In this document: positions 18,136 to 26,167 of the stretch, in pieces
How the letters are laid out: every line of letters starts with the position of its first letter
Position numbering within the stretch: the first letter of the stretch is position 1
Source of the DNA: CAYUVA01 sp964448115 [NCBI: uncultured bacterium]
Lineage (GTDB): Bacteria > CAYUVA01
Direction of reading: 5' to 3'
NCBI GenBank assembly: GCA_964448115.1
Contig: CAYUVA010000008.1
Span: 1-55,946 of the forward strand
Length of the DNA: 55,946 bases
Position numbers and translations under genes: made by a program
Notes under the pieces: generated by a model
The model's database searches: none
What the model was told of the DNA's origin: nothing
Seen by the model: the letters and a program-made list of their open reading frames with translations, nothing else

Positions 18136-19413
18136 GTGGCTAAGAAGAAGGAAACCAAATCTCCCAAACACCCCATATTAATAGTCGGAGCTGGTATTAG
18201 CGGTATCTCGGCGGCGGTTGAGGCATCCGAAGCAGGGTACGAGGTTATCCTAGTGGAGAAAAATCCTTATATTGGGGGAAGGGTAGTAAGCATGAACAAG
18301 TACTTCCCCAAGCTATGTCCCCCGATATGCGGAATGGAGATCAACTTCAAGCGCATGAAAAGGAATCCACGAATAACCATCCATACCCTAACCGAAGTGC
18401 AGCAGATACAGGGCGAAGCTGGCGATTACCAGGTTACCCTTACCACCAAGCCGAGGTTCGTAAATGAGCGCTGTACCGCCTGCGATGAGTGCGTAAAGGT
18501 ATGTCCGGTGGAAAGACCGAACGACTTCAACTACGGCATGGATAAGACCAAGGCTATCTACCTGCCGCACCTCATGTCATGGCCATTGCGCTATGTTATC
18601 GATATGAAAAGCTGTCTCGGCGAGTCATGCTCCGAGTGCGTAAAGGCTTGTCCTTATGATGCTATCGACCTGTCCATGAAGGAGGAGACCTTTACGGTAC
18701 AAGCCGGCGCCGTGATAGTAGCCACCGGCTGGAAGCCCTATGATGCATCCAAGATAGACAACCTTGGCTTCATGCGCTACCGCAATGTGATAACCAATGT
18801 TATGATGGAGCGGCTTGCTGCTGAGGATGGTCCCACTGGAGGCAAGATCCTTCGCCCCTCGGACAACAAGGAAGTAAAGCGCATCGCCTTCGTGCAGTGC
18901 GCCGGCTCCAGGGATGAGAAGCATCTCGGTTATTGCAGCGCTGTATGCTGCTCTGCTTCGCTGAAGCATGCCAGGTATGTGAGAGAGCAGTATCCGGATT
19001 CTGAGGCGTTTATTTTCTTCATCGATACCCGCACCCCGGGAAGGCTGGAGAGCTTCTACACCCAGAGCAAGGATGATGAAAAGATACATATAATAAAGGG
19101 CAAGGTGGCTGATATCACCCAGGAACCGACTAGTGGAGACCTGACCGTGGTGGCTGAAGATGCCCTAAGCGGCAAGAAGACCTATACCAAGGTTGACATG
19201 GTCGTTCTGGCTACCGGTCTGGTGCCCACGCTCAACGAGTTGAGGTTTTCCTCAAAGCTGATCCTTGATGAATACGGCTTTATCGCTCCCGGTGCCGATA
19301 ACAACGGCGTCTTCGTTGCTGGTTGCTCCAAGCGACCGATGGATGTAGCTCGCAGCGTTGCCGACGCCACTGGTGTCGCACTCAAGGCAATCCAAACCGT
19401 GGTAAGGAGTTGA
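18136..19413 (+). CDS. qmoA: Quinone-interacting membrane-bound oxidoreductase, subunit A
   Basis: This 425-aa HdrA-like flavoprotein is a soluble part of QmoABC, which carries electrons from menaquinol to APS reductase. The FAD motif ILIVGAGISGISAAVEAS (about 14-31) is followed by VEKNPYIGGRV. Ferredoxin-like cysteines CTACDECVKVCP (about 114-125) and CLGESCSECVKACP (about 157-170) provide Fe-S sites. The second half has the flavin segments FVQCAGSRDEKH, GYCSAVCC and VVLATGLVP. The start is GTG 18136 with AAGGAG at 18121-18126. qmoB begins 4 bases after the stop. Confidence 0.96.
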   Translation: MAKKKETKSPKHPILIVGAGISGISAAVEASEAGYEVILVEKNPYIGGRVVSMNKYFPKLCPPICGMEINFKRMKRNPRITIHTLTEVQQIQGEAGDYQVTLTTKPRFVNERCTACDECVKVCPVERPNDFNYGMDKTKAIYLPHLMSWPLRYVIDMKSCLGESCSECVKACPYDAIDLSMKEETFTVQAGAVIVATGWKPYDASKIDNLGFMRYRNVITNVMMERLAAEDGPTGGKILRPSDNKEVKRIAFVQCAGSRDEKHLGYCSAVCCSASLKHARYVREQYPDSEAFIFFIDTRTPGRLESFYTQSKDDEKIHIIKGKVADITQEPTSGDLTVVAEDALSGKKTYTKVDMVVLATGLVPTLNELRFSSKLILDEYGFIAPGADNNGVFVAGCSKRPMDVARSVADATGVALKAIQTVVRS

Positions 19414-19417
19414 TGAG

Positions 19418-21574
19418 ATGACAGACAAGAAGATAGGAACATATATATGCACAGGCTGCGGCATAGGCGATGCACTCGATATCGAAGCCCTGTCAAAAAT
19501 TGCCACCGATGAGTTCAAGGTCGGTGTATGCCGTAACCATAACTTCCTTTGCAGCAAAGAGGGAGTGAAGCTGATCACCGATGATATAAAGAGGGAAGGG
19601 ATCGATACTGCGATCATCGCCGCTTGCTCTGCCAGGTACTGCTGGGATGTGTTCAACTTTGGAGAGGCTGTGCACACCGAGCGGGTTAATATCCGCGAGC
19701 ATGTCGCCTGGGTTTTCAAGCCAAAGGATGAGGATACGCAGATGGCTGCCGAGGATTACCTGCGCATGGGCATAACCAAGGCTAACCTGACCAAGCCTGT
19801 AAATCGCTACATCCCCGAAGCCGAGGTAAGCAAGGACATACTGGTCGTCGGCGGAGGCGTTGCCGGCATGACCGCTGCGCTCGAGGCTGCCAAAGCCGGC
19901 TACAAGGTGCACCTGGTGGAGAAGGAAAAACAGTTGGGAGGATTCGCCGCCAAGCTATACAAGGAATTCCCCACCCACTCACCATATACGAAACTCGAAG
20001 ACCCCGGCGTCCAAGACCTCATCGACCAGGTTAAAAAGGATAAGGCTATCACGGTTCATGTAGCGGCTTCCCTAGAAAAGATCGAGGGCGCACCTGGGCT
20101 GTTCGATGTTACCATCAAAGAAAAGGGAAAAAACAAGGGTTTCCGTATCGGCGCTATAGTGCAAGCCACCGGCTTCAAGCCATACGATGCCTCCAAGATC
20201 GAGCACCTAGGCTATGGCAAACACAAGAATATTGTTACCGGTTTCGAGTTGGAGGAAATGGCAAAGAATAACTCTATAAAACTCCCTTCCAATGATGGCA
20301 AGGTCCAAAGCATAGCATTCATCCTCTGCGCCGGCTCCAGGGATGAGAATCATCTCCCCTATTGCTCGACCGTCTGTTGTATGAACTCGCTGAAACAGGC
20401 GCTTTATATACGGGAGAAATACCCTGAAGCGAAGATATATATCTTCTACAAAGATATCCGCACTCCCGGACAGTACGAGAACTTCTACAGCAAGATCCAG
20501 GAGGATCCTGGCATCTTCCTCACTAAGGGTGATGTGGTCAGGGTGGCTGGCAACGGGGAGAACGATCTGGTCGTCGAGGTCGATAACACCCTGCTCGGCG
20601 AGAAGATAAAGGTCAAGGTGAACATGGCTGTACTGGCTACCGGCATGGTACCGGTTTCCGGATGCGAGGAGTCGCCGCTCCTGCACCTGGAATACAGGCA
20701 GGGACCGGATCTTCCTGAACTGGAGTATGGCTTCCCGGATTCCCATTTTATATGCTTCCCTTACGAGACTCGAAGAACAGGTATTTATGCAGCCGGCTGC
20801 GTGCGTAATCCGATGGATATCGCATCTGCCAGGGAGGATGCTGCCGGGGCAGCCATGAAGGCTATACAAAACGTGGAGATGACAGCAAAAGGCGAGGCGG
20901 TGCACCCGCGCGGGCTGGACATCACCTTCCCGGAGTTCTTCATGCAAAAGTGCACCCAGTGCAAGCGCTGCACCGAGGAATGCCCATTTGGCACACTCAA
21001 CGAGGACGCCAAGGGCACGCCGCTGGAGAACCCGACCCGCTGTCGTCGCTGCGGAATATGCCTCGGCGCCTGCCCGGAGAAGATCATCTCCTTTGCCGAC
21101 TTCTCGGTGAACATGATCGCCAAGATGATCAAGTGCATCTCCATGCCCGAAGAGGACGAGGAGAAGCCGAGAGTTTTAGCATTTTTCTGCGAGAACGATG
21201 CTTATCCGGGACTTGATATGCTAGGAATGAAGAGGATAGGCTATTCTCCCTATATCAGGATAATACCGGTTAGGTGCCTAGGCTCGGTGAACATCGTCTG
21301 GATGGCAGACGCTCTGTCTGCTGGCTTTGATGCCATATTGTTGATCGGCTGCAAGTCCGGCGATGACTACCAATGCCACTATATCAAGGGTAGCGAGCTG
21401 GCAGGGGTGCGAATGGATAATGTCCAGGAGACCCTGCAGAAGCTGATGCTGGAGAGGGAGAGAATCTCGATCAAAGAGCTTCCTATGAACGAGTACCATA
21501 AGATTCCCGAGTACATCGAGGATATCATGGAAGTAGTCGAGGAATACGGTCCTAACCCATTCAAAGATCTATAA
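19418..21574 (+). CDS. qmoB: Quinone-interacting membrane-bound oxidoreductase, subunit B
   Basis: The 718-aa protein is a larger HdrA-like flavoprotein. An N-terminal Cys-rich part (YICTGCGIGDAL, CRNHNFLCS, AACSARYCW) precedes the FAD domain (ILVVGGGVAGMTAALEAA at about 142-159). Next come FILCAGSRDENH with YCSTVCCMNS, then two ferredoxin motifs (CTQCKRCTEECPFG at about 510-523 and CRRCGICLGACPE at about 541-553). The C-terminal segment after about 590 is MvhD-like (FFCENDAYPG, LIGCKSGDDYQCHY). This order is standard for QmoB. AAGGAG sits just before the ATG. qmoC follows after 11 bases. Confidence 0.96.
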   Translation: MTDKKIGTYICTGCGIGDALDIEALSKIATDEFKVGVCRNHNFLCSKEGVKLITDDIKREGIDTAIIAACSARYCWDVFNFGEAVHTERVNIREHVAWVFKPKDEDTQMAAEDYLRMGITKANLTKPVNRYIPEAEVSKDILVVGGGVAGMTAALEAAKAGYKVHLVEKEKQLGGFAAKLYKEFPTHSPYTKLEDPGVQDLIDQVKKDKAITVHVAASLEKIEGAPGLFDVTIKEKGKNKGFRIGAIVQATGFKPYDASKIEHLGYGKHKNIVTGFELEEMAKNNSIKLPSNDGKVQSIAFILCAGSRDENHLPYCSTVCCMNSLKQALYIREKYPEAKIYIFYKDIRTPGQYENFYSKIQEDPGIFLTKGDVVRVAGNGENDLVVEVDNTLLGEKIKVKVNMAVLATGMVPVSGCEESPLLHLEYRQGPDLPELEYGFPDSHFICFPYETRRTGIYAAGCVRNPMDIASAREDAAGAAMKAIQNVEMTAKGEAVHPRGLDITFPEFFMQKCTQCKRCTEECPFGTLNEDAKGTPLENPTRCRRCGICLGACPEKIISFADFSVNMIAKMIKCISMPEEDEEKPRVLAFFCENDAYPGLDMLGMKRIGYSPYIRIIPVRCLGSVNIVWMADALSAGFDAILLIGCKSGDDYQCHYIKGSELAGVRMDNVQETLQKLMLERERISIKELPMNEYHKIPEYIEDIMEVVEEYGPNPFKDL

Positions 21575-21585
21575 GGAAGTGAGCC

Positions 21586-22701
21586 ATGAGTAAACAGATG
21601 TACATAGAGCCGAAGACAGACTTTATCAAGGATATCATCGACCTTGGCGGTCAAGACCTTAAGAAGTGCTATCAGTGTGCTACCTGCTCGGTGCGCTGTG
21701 CCATCTCGCCGGATGAGAATCCCTTCCCCCGCAAGGAGATGATCTGGGCGCAATGGGGTCTGGAGGACAGGTTGATCGCCGACCCGGATGTCTGGCTTTG
21801 CCACCAGTGCAACGACTGCACATCATATTGTCCCCGCAAAGCCAAGCCGGGTGATGTGCTCGCCGCCATCAGGCGCTATACAATCAAGCATTACAGCAAG
21901 CCGAAGGCATTGGTAGAGTTCATCAACGACAGGGCTAACCTGCGCTGGCTTTTCATCATACCAGCCATAATCATCTTTCTTTTCGTGGTCGCCTTTGGCA
22001 GCCTCTTTCCGGCTGGGGATGTGGAGTACAGCCATTTCTTTCCGCATGCTCCTTTGATCTTTTTGTACACACTGGCATTCGGATTAGCAGTGGTCTCGGC
22101 GGTGAATGGCGGTTACCGCTACTTCAATGACATGATGATCACCAACAATGCCAAGCCGAAACGGAGCCTGAAGGATGCTATATGGCTGACCTTGAAGGAG
22201 ATCTTCACCCACGACAAGTTCAAGGACTGCACCACCAGCAACTACCGCTACTTGGCTCATCTAGGGATGTTTTATGGCTTCATCGGGCTGCTGATCACCA
22301 CTGGCTGGGCGGTGATCATGCTGTATGTCTTCCACTACTACCCCTTGAAGTTCTACGATCCTTTCAAGCTGCTAGGTAATCTTGCCGGGCTAATCTTCAT
22401 TCTAGGGTTGTTCATGGCGATCAAGTACCGCCTGGAGGAGGATGAGGACCGCGGGGTCAACACCTACTTCGACTGGGTGTTTTTGTATGTGTTAATCGGG
22501 GTTATCGCCACAGGCTTCATCGTCGAGTTCTCGCGCTGGATAAATGTGCGCATCTTCGCCTATCCTAGCTATTTCGTTCACCTTGTCTTGGTGTTCTTCC
22601 TGCTGATTTACTTCCCCTACACCAAGTTTGCACACATCATCTACCGCACGGTGGCGATCCTTTACTCGAAATACACCGATAGAGCCAAAGAGATAAGGTA
22701 A
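21586..22701 (+). CDS. qmoC: Quinone-interacting membrane-bound oxidoreductase, subunit C
   Basis: The 371-aa fusion joins an HdrC-like domain to an HdrE/cytochrome b-like membrane domain. Cysteines CYQCATCSVRC (about 26-36) and CHQCNDCTSYCPRKAKPGD (about 72-90) bind two [4Fe-4S] clusters. Five to six helices follow (about 120-360), with His residues for haem b and the menaquinone site at the inner membrane. It completes QmoABC and is directly followed by a strong terminator, so this is the operon's last gene. Confidence 0.96.
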   Translation: MSKQMYIEPKTDFIKDIIDLGGQDLKKCYQCATCSVRCAISPDENPFPRKEMIWAQWGLEDRLIADPDVWLCHQCNDCTSYCPRKAKPGDVLAAIRRYTIKHYSKPKALVEFINDRANLRWLFIIPAIIIFLFVVAFGSLFPAGDVEYSHFFPHAPLIFLYTLAFGLAVVSAVNGGYRYFNDMMITNNAKPKRSLKDAIWLTLKEIFTHDKFKDCTTSNYRYLAHLGMFYGFIGLLITTGWAVIMLYVFHYYPLKFYDPFKLLGNLAGLIFILGLFMAIKYRLEEDEDRGVNTYFDWVFLYVLIGVIATGFIVEFSRWINVRIFAYPSYFVHLVLVFFLLIYFPYTKFAHIIYRTVAILYSKYTDRAKEIR

Positions 22702-22711
22702 TAAAATCTGG

Positions 22712-22745
22712 AAACCCCCTCGGAATTGCTTCGAGGGGGTTTTTT
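22712..22745 (+). terminator. Rho-independent terminator after qmoC
   Basis: AAACCCCCTCG (22712-22722) pairs with CGAGGGGGTT (22732-22741) around a short loop, and the 3' arm runs into T at 22740-22745. It starts 10 bases after the qmoC stop and ends the sat-apr-qmo transcript. Confidence 0.93.
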
Positions 22746-22764
22746 AGATATATAACAAGATGGT

Positions 22765-22806
22765 TTGGAACATTAATGTTTCAAGATTGGAACAACTTAT
22801 GTTTCA
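22765..22806. promoter_or_regulatory. Tandem palindromic repeats, probable operator of the cytochrome b/HdrD-like operon
   Basis: Two copies of a TTGGAACA...TGTTTCA element lie at 22765-22783 and 22787-22806, starting 22 bases apart (two helical turns). Each copy is an imperfect inverted repeat (GGAACAT with ATGTTTC in the first). A further half-like GAACATGTAAC follows at about 22811. They sit between the qmoC terminator and ATG 22840, so a regulator binding as two dimers is plausible. No matching regulator gene is adjacent. Confidence 0.5.
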
Positions 22807-22839
22807 CACAGAACATGTAACAGCTTTGGAGAGTTAAAT

Positions 22840-23772
22840 ATGGGAGCTAGTCTGCTATACCTGTTGGTCTATGTATCGATAATCGTCTTCGTGGTAATGC
22901 TGGTAAGAAAGGGCATGAAATATGCCTCGACTCCGATTCATCTCAGGTGGGAGCTGTACCCGGTTGCTCATGAAGCCGAGCATGGCGAGCATGGCGGTTC
23001 TTACTTCGAGAATCTGGATTGGTGGACAAAGCCGATCAAGAAATCGCTGATCGGAGAGCTGAAGGCGATGATCCCGGAGATGCTCTGGATCAAGACGCTA
23101 TACGAACACAACCGCAGCATGTGGTACTTCTCTTTTCCGTTTCACCTCGGCTTATACCTGCTAATCGGTCTATTGGGGCTTCTGTTCATTGGTGGCATAT
23201 TCAATGTCTTCGGGGCTGCTGTTGCGCCTGGAAGCGGTGGACTGACCGCCCTGTTATACTACCTAACCATTGGGGTAGGATTTCTTGGCTTGACATTAGC
23301 TACTGCCGGCTGCATCGGCTTGTTGGCAAAGCGCCTATCAGACGAGAAGCTAAGGCAATACACCGCCTTCAAGGACTTTTTTAACCTGGCATTCATCCTG
23401 CTTGTCCTGTTGAGCTGGCTGTTCAGTTGGCTCTTTGTCGATCATGGCTTCGGTATGGCAAGGGAATTCGTTTCCAACCTGATCGCCTTCAAGGTAAAAG
23501 CTGGAATCCCCAGCGCAGCGGTAGGCTTACAGATGGCATTGCTTGCACTGCTGTTGAGTTACATGCCGTTTACCCACATGATGCACTTTTTAGCTAAGTA
23601 TTTCACCTTCCACCGTGTGCTTTGGGAGGATGAGCCTAACCTGGTCGGCAGCAAGCTGGAGGGCAAGGTTAAGGAGGTGCTCAGCTTCCCGGTGAGCTGG
23701 TCTGCGCCTCATATCAAGGGAGATGGGAAGAAGACCTGGGCTGAGGTTGTTAATGAAGAGATAGAAGAATGA
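22840..23772 (+). CDS. Cytochrome b-type membrane subunit (NarI/DsrM/TmcC-like) of an Hdr-like complex
   Basis: The 310-aa protein has about five to six helices and the layout of respiratory nitrate-reductase gamma-like subunits: YLLVYVSIIVFVVMLVRKGM at the N-terminus, SFPFHLGLYLLIG with a candidate haem His, and YMPFTHMMHFLAKYF near the C-terminus with more candidate His ligands. Such subunits exchange electrons between menaquinone and a cytoplasmic HdrD/DsrK-like partner, here encoded next. GGAGAG precedes ATG 22840. It is transcribed apart from qmoABC. DsrM, TmcC and HmeC are all possible names and I do not choose among them. Confidence 0.85.
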   Translation: MGASLLYLLVYVSIIVFVVMLVRKGMKYASTPIHLRWELYPVAHEAEHGEHGGSYFENLDWWTKPIKKSLIGELKAMIPEMLWIKTLYEHNRSMWYFSFPFHLGLYLLIGLLGLLFIGGIFNVFGAAVAPGSGGLTALLYYLTIGVGFLGLTLATAGCIGLLAKRLSDEKLRQYTAFKDFFNLAFILLVLLSWLFSWLFVDHGFGMAREFVSNLIAFKVKAGIPSAAVGLQMALLALLLSYMPFTHMMHFLAKYFTFHRVLWEDEPNLVGSKLEGKVKEVLSFPVSWSAPHIKGDGKKTWAEVVNEEIEE

Positions 23773-23828
23773 GCCTAGTGTTCAAATGACTAAAGATTAA
23801 CGACTAACGATTATTCGAGGTTGAATTG

Positions 23829-25463
23829 ATGAGCAAATCGACAATGGAAAAGACCAAGAAGAAAGTAACCATACAAGATCTGAGCAGGCAGACCGAGGAG
23901 AATCTTATCGACATTAAGGCTGAGGATCTCATGCCCCTGCCCCCGCCTTATGACAAGCCGGAAAATGATCCCCTGTTCACCGAGCTGAAGGATGTTTACA
24001 AGGAGAAATACGAGACCTCGCTGGATGGCACGGTTGCCGTTGGTATCGAGCGTCCTTCCTCCAAAGAGCAAGAGGAACTCCTGGTGCAGAAGTTCCTTTC
24101 TGGCTTGCAAAAGCTGCTTTCCAAGACAGACAACTGGACATTCTTGCAGCCATTGATGCTGACCTTGGAGAACTGCGCCAAGTGCCAGACCTGCTCGCTT
24201 GCCTGTCCGGTCTTCGAGTCGAGCGGGCAGCAGGAGATCTACCGCCCCACATTCCGTTCCGAGGTGCTAAGAGCCATAATCCGCAAGTATCTATCTCCTG
24301 GTGGCAAGTTCTTCGGACGCTTCAATGGTAGCAACATCGACCTTAACTGGAAAACCATTGCCCGGCTCGCCGAACTTAGCTATCGATGCACCCTGTGCCG
24401 AAGATGCGCCAAGACATGCCCCATGGGGCTGGACAACGGTCTGGTTACCCATGAGCTGCGCAAGCTGTTCAGCCAGGAGCTGGGCATCGCCGCCAAAGAG
24501 TTACACGAGAAAGGATCAGTACAGCAGCTAAAGGTCGGCTCCAGCACCGGCATGACCAAGGCGGTACTTATGGACTCCATGGAGTTCATAGAGGACGACA
24601 TCAAGGAGATGACCGGCTTGGACATCAAGATGGTCTGGGATAAACCTAATGCCGATGTGCTACTCATCCACAACGCCGGTGAGATCCTCTCCTGGCCGGA
24701 GAATCCAGCCGCCTTTGCCATCCTGTTCGAGGCAGCGGGGATAAGCTGGACGATGAGCAGCGACCTGGTCGCCTATGACGCGGTAAACTATGGGCTATGG
24801 TATGATGACTTCCAGCTCGCCCGAGTAGCCTACAAGCATGTAGAGGCAGCCAAGAAGCTCGGCGTCAGGAAGATCATCATCGGCGAGTGCGGTCATGCCC
24901 ACAAGGCGCTAACAGTGGTCGCTGACCGCGTATTTCACTCCGAGTATAATGTGCCTAGGGAAAGCTCGATGACCTTCCTGGAGTACATCGTAAACAGCGG
25001 AAGGATAAAGTTCGACAGGGAGAGGAACAACTTCCCGGTAACCCTGCATGACCCGTGCAACCTAGTCAGGCTGATGGGAGTGGTTGAGCCGCAGAGAAGG
25101 ATACTGCGCAAGATCTGCACAGACTTCAGGGAGATGAGTCCACACGGAGTAGATAACTACTGCTGCGGAGGAGGATCCGGCTTTGCCATTATGAGCCCAT
25201 TCAACTTTATGGACTGGAGAGCGGTAATCTCAGGGCGCATGAAGCTAAAGCAGGTGCTCGATGTATTCGCCGATGTAATTGATCCCAGCATAAACAAGTA
25301 CCTGTGCGCACCATGTTCCAACTGCAAGGGACAAATCAGGGACCTGTTCCAATACTATGATGTCTGGGATAAATGCCGCATCAACTATGGTGGACTGGTC
25401 GAGCTTATGGTTAACGCCATGACCGACCTGAAAGATCCCTTCATCGAATGGGAATGGCATTAG
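23829..25463 (+). CDS. HdrD/DsrK/TmcB-like [4Fe-4S] protein with CCG domains
   Basis: The 544-aa cytoplasmic subunit has two ferredoxin motifs, CAKCQTCSLACPVF (about residue 116) and CTLCRRCAKTCPMG (about 187), and two CCG domains. The first has HDPCN (about 408) and NYCCGGGSG (about 443); the second is CAPCSNCKGQ (about 494). CCG domains bind the non-cubane [4Fe-4S] cluster that handles disulfides in HdrB/HdrD and DsrK. The start is ATG 23829 (GAGG at 23817-23820); a TTG codon just before is ignored. It pairs with the cytochrome b gene 56 bases upstream and with the receiver protein downstream. The natural substrate is unknown. Confidence 0.9.
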   Translation: MSKSTMEKTKKKVTIQDLSRQTEENLIDIKAEDLMPLPPPYDKPENDPLFTELKDVYKEKYETSLDGTVAVGIERPSSKEQEELLVQKFLSGLQKLLSKTDNWTFLQPLMLTLENCAKCQTCSLACPVFESSGQQEIYRPTFRSEVLRAIIRKYLSPGGKFFGRFNGSNIDLNWKTIARLAELSYRCTLCRRCAKTCPMGLDNGLVTHELRKLFSQELGIAAKELHEKGSVQQLKVGSSTGMTKAVLMDSMEFIEDDIKEMTGLDIKMVWDKPNADVLLIHNAGEILSWPENPAAFAILFEAAGISWTMSSDLVAYDAVNYGLWYDDFQLARVAYKHVEAAKKLGVRKIIIGECGHAHKALTVVADRVFHSEYNVPRESSMTFLEYIVNSGRIKFDRERNNFPVTLHDPCNLVRLMGVVEPQRRILRKICTDFREMSPHGVDNYCCGGGSGFAIMSPFNFMDWRAVISGRMKLKQVLDVFADVIDPSINKYLCAPCSNCKGQIRDLFQYYDVWDKCRINYGGLVELMVNAMTDLKDPFIEWEWH

Positions 25464-25537
25464 GGAAGGCTTGAGGCTTGAGGAGAATGATGATCGTTCA
25501 AAAGTCTTGATACCGAATAGAATAAGGAGAATAGAAG

Positions 25538-25930
25538 ATGGCAAAGAAGATACTGGTGATCGATGATGAAGAGGATGTAAGGGTTTACCTTTCCAGCCTG
25601 CTTGAGGATAACGGGTACGAGGTGCTGGTCGCTGAGGATGTCGATAAGGCAAAGGAACTCATGGAAAAGGAGAAGCCAGATCTAATGACATTGGATCTGA
25701 TGATGCCCGGCGAGTCGGGAGTCAAGTACTACCGTGAGCTGCGAAAAAGCGAGCAATATAAGGATTTCCCAGTCATCATGATCACAGGCGTTACCCCGGA
25801 GAACTTTCCTATGATGGACTTCAAGAAGTTCATCTACAGCCGAAAGACCGTAAAGGGACCCGAGGACTTCATCGAGAAGCCAATAGACAAGGAGAAGCTG
25901 CTCGCCGCAATCAAAAAATTGCTTTCCTAA
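25538..25930 (+). CDS. Stand-alone response-regulator receiver (REC) protein
   Basis: The 130-aa single-domain receiver has a full phosphorylation site: acidic pair in VIDDEED (about 7-13), phosphoacceptor Asp in LDLMMP (about residue 51), Thr in MITG and Lys in IEKPID. No output domain follows. A long insertion with MMDFKKFIYSRKT before the conserved Lys is unusual. AAGGAGA precedes the ATG. It lies 74 bases after the HdrD/DsrK-like gene. A second HdrD-like protein in this window (41301-43079) carries a receiver domain fused to its C-terminus, which suggests this protein works on or with the redox complex. Confidence 0.92.
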   Translation: MAKKILVIDDEEDVRVYLSSLLEDNGYEVLVAEDVDKAKELMEKEKPDLMTLDLMMPGESGVKYYRELRKSEQYKDFPVIMITGVTPENFPMMDFKKFIYSRKTVKGPEDFIEKPIDKEKLLAAIKKLLS

Positions 25931-26105
25931 TATTGGACTAAGCAAAGACGCATGGGATAATTCAACTGATCAAAAGTCTGAATAGTTGTAAACACAAGAC
26001 CATGCTAGTGCAGGAAGGATGCCTAGGTTACTGTCATAAACAGAAGCATACACTAATAAATATCTTCATCTTTGCGCAAGTTAGTTACTAGTTATCTAGT
26101 TCCTT

Positions 26106-26130
26106 CTTTGCGTCTTTGCGTCTTTGCGTG
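26106..26130. repeat. Dispersed 'TTTGCGTC' intergenic repeat, copy 1
   Basis: CTTTGCGTC occurs in tandem and ends in CTTTGCGTG. A partial, opposite-strand copy (AGCAAAGACGCATG) lies at 25941-25954. The 237-base gap 25931-26167 holds no gene or other clear site. Confidence 0.75.
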
Positions 26131-26167
26131 ATTCTCTTTCCTTTGCTGATTTGCTATCTTTACATTG

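Noticed and set aside
20207-20947. 246-codon minus-strand open frame
   Set aside because: Antisense to qmoB, with no start signal or domain.
12884-22701. Sulfur-oxidising (reverse) pathway
   Set aside because: sat, aprBA and qmoABC in this order with no aprM, soxA-like or dsrEFH genes in the window favour sulfate reduction, though a tree would be decisive.
22840-23772. True nitrate reductase gamma subunit
   Set aside because: No nitrate reductase catalytic genes nearby; the partner is an HdrD/DsrK-like protein.
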